Assembly: GCA_963978895.1 (NCBI GenBank)
Contig: OZ022242.1
Coordinates: 29,201,806-29,265,805 of the forward strand
From: Erpobdella octoculata
Lineage: Eukaryota > Annelida > Clitellata > Hirudinida > Erpobdellidae
DNA length: 64,000 nucleotides
Direction of reading: 5' to 3'
Part shown: positions 58,758 to 64,000 of the stretch, piece after piece
How positions within the stretch are numbered: the first letter of the stretch is position 1
Layout: every line of letters begins with the position of its first letter
The notes under the pieces: generated by a model
Seen by the model: only the letters and a program-made list of their open reading frames with translations
What the model was told of the DNA's origin: nothing
Database searches by the model: none
Position numbers and translations under genes: made by a program

Positions 58758-59749
58758 AGAGAAGTGGTTATTTATTAGTAGTGATTTTATTCTGTTAACT
58801 TCAAGGTGGAAATCACTTCAATTTCCAGTAATCATGTAAGCTCTTGTTAAAAAATTCATTATTACACTGATTTTTTACTTCAAAGAACAATATCCTTCGC
58901 CGTTGAGTGTCTCTCCGCCGCTTGTTGGTTTTCTATAAACTTGAATTTGGAATTTTTGTTCTTTTATTGCGACTGATGTATCTAAAAAGGGTAGTTGATT
59001 TTTTGAATTAGGTAATTCTAACGTGAACTTCAAGACGGATTGTTTCTCGAATGTGTCTTCTAGTTGTGATAATTTATCCATATCTTTGCAAAGGACAAAT
59101 ATGTCATCAACGTATCTTGCATACAGTTGGTTTATGAATAACTTTGTTGAATATTTCATTTTCAAGATGACCCATGTAAAAGGCAGCAAACGTGGGTCCA
59201 AGAGAAGATCCCATTGCCACGCCATCAACCTGTATATATAATTGTTCACTAGGGTGTCGAAAGGGAACCCCAGTGGTGCAAAGAAGAAGGATGTCCTTCA
59301 ACAAACGTTTTTCAAAAGCAGGAGGAGCAATTGTTGGATGATTGTAAACGTAGTGTAAGATGGTGTCAATTGTATCAAGTACTGGCACATTGGTAAATAA
59401 ACTTTCCACGTCTAAAGAAGCCATTATACCTGAATGTTCAGGAGTAGTTCGGAGAAAACTAATAAATTCTAATGACGATGAAAGTGAATATTGACGAGGG
59501 CAGTATGGAAGTATTATTGTGTTGATAATTTTAGCAAACCGATGTACAGGTGTGGGGCACTGCGAGATAACAGGTCTCAAAGGATATCCGTTCTTATGCG
59601 TCTTAACATTACCATATATATACCCAGGGTTATAATCACCCACCACCTGTTGAAACCTGTGTTGTCCGCATTCAAAATAACAAAATTGGAGTGATTTTTA
59701 CCTTGAAGTTAACAGAATAAAATCACTACTAATAAATAACCACTTCTCT
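58758..59749 (-). mobile_element. Penelope-like retroelement fragment flanked by 50-bp perfect inverted repeats
   Basis: Perfect inverted repeats at 58758-58807 and 59700-59749 (AGAGAAGTGGTTATTTATTA start) bracket an RT fragment. Similarity of the arms continues inward imperfectly (AAATCACTTCAATTT against AAATCACTCCAATTT). The GIY-YIG endonuclease part is absent. Inverted or partial terminal repeats are common in Penelope-like elements. Confidence 0.85.
58875..59694 (-). pseudogene. Penelope-like reverse transcriptase, frame-shifted
   Basis: Minus strand: GYIYGNVKTHKNGYPLRPVI, then ASLDVESLFTNVP, DGVAMGSSLGPTFAAFYMGH and, after a frame change near 59,120-59,230, YARYVDDIFVLC with the catalytic YVDD. 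It continues NQLPFLDTSVAIK and QVYRKPT before the frame ends. These are signature Penelope-like blocks (KTHK, SLG.T.A, RYVDD, FLD). Thumb and endonuclease are missing. Confidence 0.9.
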
Positions 59750-59942
59750 AATACGCTGGTCGATGGCATAGTGAAGAAGTTTGTAGACAAGAAATATTTA
59801 TCTGCCATTCAGGTGAATACATCAAACTCATGATGATAGATTTGACCACACACTTCGTCTCTTCGGACCTGCTGTCTCGGCGCACGTCCCAGAGGCCGTT
59901 AACCCGCCAATAGCTAGTTCTAGCAGGCCCGCTGCTTGTTAT

Positions 59943-60515
59943 ATGCTCCCTCCTAAGGCTTGTTGTCGCGTCACCAAAGTGAAAGTCAAAAACATTCCAA
60001 ATGCAGATGTTAATAATAAAAACACGATCGGCAATAATGAACATAATGATGTAGCTGGCTATAGAACTGAAGAGCCAATTGTTCATTCATCGACCTCCGT
60101 GTTTCAGACCGATCTGCCAACCAATAAACTTGAAAATTTAATAGTTGATGACACACGTTCTCTGAAGTCGGGTACTTCACAGGGTTCCTGTGAAACTGGT
60201 ATTTTGATTGAAGAAACCGGGGGCGAGAGAAAGACGTTGGTGATGAATACTTTGTCTTCTGACCAGCACGGTTTGATGGTTGAGGATACACATTTCTTGA
60301 AGTCGGGTGTTGCACAAAGTTCCTGGAAAACTGGTGTTTCGGTTGAAGGTGCTGGAGTTGAGACGAGCTCATTGGGGATTGGTGCAGAGTCCAGTGGGCC
60401 TCTGTCATCTCTGGACGGGTGCGAAAGTGTGGAGGATTGGTATGACTGCCCGGTTTCTGTTGATATGACTACCTTTTCTCACCTCACTCACAATATAACC
60501 GTTCGTCGTAAGTAA
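59943..60515 (+). CDS. unrecognised 190-codon frame with two internal repeats
   Basis: The product is hydrophilic and Ser/Thr/Glu-rich. Two units of about 55-60 aa align: NLIVDDTRSLKSGTSQGSCE with GLMVEDTHFLKSGVAQSSWK, each followed by TG(I/V)(L/S)(I/V)E(E/G). It ends CESVEDWYDCPVSVDMTTF and NITVRRK. No domain, signal peptide or membrane segment is seen. The better base balance and repeat conservation suggest real coding ancestry, perhaps a TE accessory protein or a detached exon. Its neighbour is the Penelope-like fragment on the other strand. Confidence 0.35.
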   Translation: MLPPKACCRVTKVKVKNIPNADVNNKNTIGNNEHNDVAGYRTEEPIVHSSTSVFQTDLPTNKLENLIVDDTRSLKSGTSQGSCETGILIEETGGERKTLVMNTLSSDQHGLMVEDTHFLKSGVAQSSWKTGVSVEGAGVETSSLGIGAESSGPLSSLDGCESVEDWYDCPVSVDMTTFSHLTHNITVRRK

Positions 60516-60639
60516 TTGTGCGGAAGTGACAGTACTTATGTTAAATTATATATACCTTTTATATAAATCTTGTAGATTTATCTTATATGTTATCATAACT
60601 GAGTTACATATGCTGTTTGTAGTTATCCTTGCTGAGTCA

Positions 60640-61200
60640 TGCAATTTACAATTCCATAATGTTTGTATTCTTAGACATTATCAATTTATTTAATTGATTG
60701 TATATGATGTAATCCCTGTCTTAAAACTTCATGTAATCTCATTTGACTTTTAAACGTCTATTTACCTTACTATAGCATGATTGCAATTGAAATTAATTTT
60801 GTGTAACTTTTATATTTGATGTAATACCTTTGAAATCATAAGAAGTTAATTTTAGTTATAATAGTTTAGTTTAAGTTGTCCTGTAATTCACGATATATTC
60901 CATAATAGCTGTATAATTTTATGTCTGTTTAATTTTACTTTGAAACGTCTATTTATGTATAAAACGTAATAATATGAATAATATTATTCATTATATTTGA
61001 AGACAGTTAATTTTAGTTATAATAGTTTATTTTAATTGTTCCGTAATTCATAGTAAATTCCATAAAGACTTGTCTTGGAAAAAGCGTTGTGAAAAAGAAT
61101 AAAAAAAAATAATATCTGTATAATTTTATGTCTCTATAAGTTAACTTTTAAACGTCTATTTACTTTTCTATATCATGTTTACATTTTACATTTTAAAATC
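60640..61200. repeat. imperfect tandem repeat, three units of about 190-210 bp
   Basis: AAACGTCTATTTA recurs near 60,756, 60,945 and 61,153. Between recurrences, GTTAATTTTAGTTATAATAG and GTAATTCA-TATTCCATAA blocks align. AT-rich and non-coding. Confidence 0.6.
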
Positions 61201-61207
61201 AAGCCCT

Positions 61208-61234
61208 TATGATGACAAGTTAATGTCGAAACTG
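61208..61234 (+). ncRNA. hammerhead-like TGATGA...GAAAC motif
   Basis: TGATGACAAGTTAATGTCG with GACA/TGTC able to form a stem, then GAAACTGG. This is the arrangement seen upstream of Penelope-like open frames. A possible N-terminal frame (MNKDISLYLRKKRKLESL) starts at 61,261. The C of CUGAUGA is replaced, so cleavage is unlikely. Confidence 0.4.
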
Positions 61235-61393
61235 GCCAGTTGGCTAATAAATATGTAACCATGAACAAGGATATTAGTCTTTATTTACGTAAAAAACGAA
61301 AGCTGGAAAGTCTTTGTAAAAAAGTGTTAAACGGCGAATACAAATGTATTTTTAACAGAGCGTGTATTACCGAAAATCTTATAGCTCGCTACG

Positions 61394-61395
<2 letters not shown>

Positions 61396-61440
<45 letters not shown>

Positions 61441-61452
61441 ATATATATATAT
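61396..61452. repeat. (TA)n microsatellite
   Basis: TA run with one GA interruption, abutting the BEL/Pao LTR. Confidence 0.95.
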
Positions 61453-61629
61453 TGTTCGGGAGACTTTTTGTTAAGAATTAACTTTTATTTAGTTTCTTTG
61501 GTTTTTTGATTTTCTTCCAGCGAGTTTTTGTTGTTGTTTCGTCGAGTTGAAATAAAGAAAGTTCGAAGGATTGTCGTCGAGTTGCGTAGTGTAAAAATAG
61601 ATTATTAGCGAAAGAATTTCTAACGAACA
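61453..61629 (+). repeat. 5' LTR of the BEL/Pao element
   Basis: 177 bp from TGTTCGGGAGAC to TAACGAACA. It contains GAAATAAAG, a possible poly(A) signal. The partner LTR is not in the window, so the left border is set by the TG end and the microsatellite. Confidence 0.8.
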
Positions 61630-61711
61630 AATTTGGTAGCAGAGCGTGGTTTATAATATAGTCTATTCCGAAGTCGAATTTTGAAACGTTATTACGAAAT
61701 AATTATCGAAA

Positions 61712-64000
61712 ATGTCGAATAAGGCGAATTCAGAGATAGACGAAAGCACGACTATGCTCATTCAAGAAAAGGAAAACGAAATGCAAGCTGTAATGTGCAA
61801 AGCCAGAGCACAATTTACTCGTGAATATTTTCAGTTGAAAAAATTGCTAAACAGTAACGACGTGTCTAAAATTGCAGAAATTGAAGATAGACAGGAACGT
61901 ATTACGGAGATTGAAATGCATGCAATAGAAAGTATGGAAAACCTGTTGGGTTATTATGCGGAGATAAGCGAAACGTTGAAAGAACAGCAAATACAGAAAA
62001 ATATTGCTACTCTAGAAACTGAGTTTTCTACAATAATGGAAAAAGCAGAACATTTTTTAGAAAATAGCAAAAGACAATCATCTCCTCGTCCTCAGTCATC
62101 TGCCAACTTAAGATCGTCCGAAGCTGGATTAATGTCTTCGAATGTCTGGACGTCGAGAACTGCACCAACTGTCATCCCGTTCTCATCCCATGGCTGTTTC
62201 GTTCCATTATCTACCACCAGTAACGACTACCGCGTTCACTCAGCAAGCTTTCTCCCCCAAGCTCAGCCGAGTATCGCAAACCATCATTCTTCCGTTCAAC
62301 CAACAGCCAGCGATGTCGGTCATGACTTGTGGAGGCAGCTAAAAAAGGTATCAATTCCTGTATTTAACGGAAACAAATCAAAATATGAAGCGTGGAAAGC
62401 AGCCTTTATTGCATGCATTGACAAAGCTCCAATGTCCGCTGAATATAAATTGCTTCAGTTACGTCAGTACCTTAGCGGTGACGCCTTGAAAGTTGTGGAA
62501 AACCTAGGACATTCAGCGGAAAGTTACGAGGCAGCAAAGCAACGTTTAGAAAGAAAGTTTGGTGGCATTCGTCGACAAGTTGCCTTGCAGCTTGAAGCCG
62601 TAGATAACTTTCGTCCGCTTAGAGCTGGTAGTGCCATCGATCTAGATAGATTTGCCGATCTTCTCGATTTGACTGTAATCAACTTACGTGAATCTGGTCG
62701 ATATGATGAACTGGGTTGTGGTTCAATGTACCACAAGATAATTAAAAAAATGGACGAAGCCATGAATGCGTCTTTTCAGCGTTGGCTATTTGAACATCAA
62801 AGAGTCGAAAATGTAGAAAATCTGCGTCATTTCGTACTGCAAGAAGCAGAATTTCGAACAATTGCATCTGAAGTGGTTCATGGACTATCAAAAATTGAAG
62901 TCAGTTCTCAACGTCGTAATCCGAATCTACAATCATCTTCGTATTTTGGACAAAATGATGATGTAACAACGAAGACTTGTGAATGCTGCGGTGGATACCA
63001 TCCAATCTGGAAATGCGAAGTGTTCAGCCAAAAAACTGTCGACAGCAGATGGAAGCTTGCCATAGAAAAACATCTCTGTTTTCGGTGTTTGGGTTCATCG
63101 CATAGAGGCTCAACATGCACACGCAGTCGGTTGTGCGGTCTAGAGGGTTGTATGAACACTCATCATCGACTTCTCCACGGTAGATATGAGAATCGTCAAC
63201 TTACTTCTGTTCGACCTCTTGCTAACGTACGAAGGGGAGAAGCCAACGATAACAAACAAGAAAACGTAACAATGACAGCGACTGAACCAGGAAATAACAA
63301 CGTGATTGCATTACGAACCGTGCCAGTTATTCTAAGAAATGGGTTCAAGTCAATAAAGTTCAACGCTTTACTTGACGACGGGTCGACCAACACCTACATA
63401 AACTCCGACGTTGTTGCAGAACTTGGTCTCCTCGGCAGTTCACGTCATGTTACTGTGAGTATGCTAAATGGTCATCGAGCTGGTTTCCAGACACAAGCAG
63501 TGGAGGTGGAACTTCAAAGTTTGAATCGTGTAATTAAGATGAAAATAAATGCCTTCACAACAAATAAAGTCACTGGTGATATGAAAGCGGTAGATTGGAA
63601 GAGGTTTCAGATGAAATGGCCGCATCTACGTAACATCAAGTTTCCATATATTGAACCGCGTGCAAAGATCGATATGCTCATAGGATTAGATTATGCAGAT
63701 TTACATTTTTCTCGACAGGAGGTGCGTGGCAAAAAAGGTGCACCTATTGCAAGATTGACTCCGCTCGGATGGACTTGTGTTGGAGCGTCATCGCCACATC
63801 AAAACCAATTCCAGACTAATTTTGCTTATACGTATTTGATTCAGAAAGAAGCCGATCTCGGTTTAGCACTGCGCAAATTTTGGGAAGTAGAAGAAATGAC
63901 AACAAAGAAGGACACGATGTCAATTTTAAATCAACAACTGATGCAGCAAGCACGGAACAGTCTGCAATATTTTAATAAAAAATATACAATCAGAATCCCA
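61712..64000 (+). CDS. BEL/Pao gag-pol polyprotein, intact over 763 codons (partial)
   Basis: Open from ATG 61712 to the last base with no stop. Residues 1-140: charged coiled-coil region (EIDESTTMLIQEKENEMQAV). About 210-400: the BEL gag core (VSIPVFNGNKSKYEAWKAAF, LKVVENLGHSAESYEAAK). About 425-490: cysteine-rich nucleocapsid with the BEL-specific layout CECCGGYHPIWKC, HLCFRCLGSSHRGSTC and HHRLLHG. About 540-660: retropepsin with FNALLDDGSTNTYI (DDGS) and, later, IDMLIGLDYADL. The final residues (ARNSLQYFNKKYTIRIP) are the linker into RT. The lack of lesions makes this the best candidate for an active element here. Confidence 0.93.
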   Translation, partial: MSNKANSEIDESTTMLIQEKENEMQAVMCKARAQFTREYFQLKKLLNSNDVSKIAEIEDRQERITEIEMHAIESMENLLGYYAEISETLKEQQIQKNIATLETEFSTIMEKAEHFLENSKRQSSPRPQSSANLRSSEAGLMSSNVWTSRTAPTVIPFSSHGCFVPLSTTSNDYRVHSASFLPQAQPSIANHHSSVQPTASDVGHDLWRQLKKVSIPVFNGNKSKYEAWKAAFIACIDKAPMSAEYKLLQLRQYLSGDALKVVENLGHSAESYEAAKQRLERKFGGIRRQVALQLEAVDNFRPLRAGSAIDLDRFADLLDLTVINLRESGRYDELGCGSMYHKIIKKMDEAMNASFQRWLFEHQRVENVENLRHFVLQEAEFRTIASEVVHGLSKIEVSSQRRNPNLQSSSYFGQNDDVTTKTCECCGGYHPIWKCEVFSQKTVDSRWKLAIEKHLCFRCLGSSHRGSTCTRSRLCGLEGCMNTHHRLLHGRYENRQLTSVRPLANVRRGEANDNKQENVTMTATEPGNNNVIALRTVPVILRNGFKSIKFNALLDDGSTNTYINSDVVAELGLLGSSRHVTVSMLNGHRAGFQTQAVEVELQSLNRVIKMKINAFTTNKVTGDMKAVDWKRFQMKWPHLRNIKFPYIEPRAKIDMLIGLDYADLHFSRQEVRGKKGAPIARLTPLGWTCVGASSPHQNQFQTNFAYTYLIQKEADLGLALRKFWEVEEMTTKKDTMSILNQQLMQQARNSLQYFNKKYTIRIP

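Larger units (their letters stand above)
61453..64000 (+). mobile_element. BEL/Pao LTR retrotransposon, 5' part, runs off the window
   Basis: 5' LTR, primer site TGGTAGCAGAGCGTGG (from 61,634) typical of BEL/Pao, then one long gag-pol frame. The element enters the window edge at the start of the RT. The left flank is a TA microsatellite; the right end and TSD are outside. Confidence 0.92.

Overview
The window is AT-rich metazoan nuclear DNA, almost certainly from an invertebrate. Two conserved animal genes can be followed exon by exon on the minus strand, both with GT-AG introns. Nearly everything else is transposable elements (TEs) of many classes, much of it nested. No bacterial-type operon, tRNA gene or CRISPR array was found.

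Host genes. UBXN7 (4,694-19,405, ten exons, predicted 448 aa) encodes a p97/VCP adaptor with UBA, UAS, UIM and UBX parts. TRMT10C/MRPP1 (31,023-46,864, five exons, predicted 404 aa) encodes the methyltransferase subunit of mitochondrial RNase P. All splice phases close in both models. The large introns are TE reservoirs: UBXN7 intron 3 (about 10.3 kb) and TRMT10C introns 1 and 2 (about 4.8 and 9.6 kb).

Layout. 1-4.5 kb: repeats, a MITE and a weak CRAL-TRIO-like fragment. 4.7-19.4 kb: UBXN7, whose intron 3 holds a hAT element in a TA microsatellite with a second hAT inside it, two nested LINEs, and an RTE-like LINE with 5' monomer repeats. 19.7-29 kb: three foldback elements with minisatellite arms (one pair related, one with a perfect 9-bp target duplication), a hAT, a Ulp1-protease/PHD-finger TE remnant and a P-element-like THAP transposon. 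31-46.9 kb: TRMT10C, with an old hAT shell holding a 4.7-kb Ty3/gypsy element and a 554-bp MITE (intron 2), and a long-terminal-inverted-repeat PHD element interrupted by a second PHD element with a 9-bp TSD (intron 1). 47-56 kb: hAT and CR1 remnants, a tRNA-type SINE, and a gag-only LTR element with a SAP domain, split by a second copy of the THAP transposon. 56-64 kb: Helitron-like repeats, a Penelope-like reverse transcriptase flanked by perfect inverted repeats, and the intact 5' part of a BEL/Pao retrotransposon that runs off the window.

Most novel signals: (a) a DNA-transposon group with C-terminal Ulp1-like and/or PHD-finger segments, long inverted repeats and 9-bp TSDs, which looks Mutator-like but is unassigned; (b) two 2,016-bp THAP/P-like elements with 31-bp TIRs and 7-bp TSDs, encoding identical proteins and so probably recently mobile; (c) a SAP-domain gag-only LTR element.
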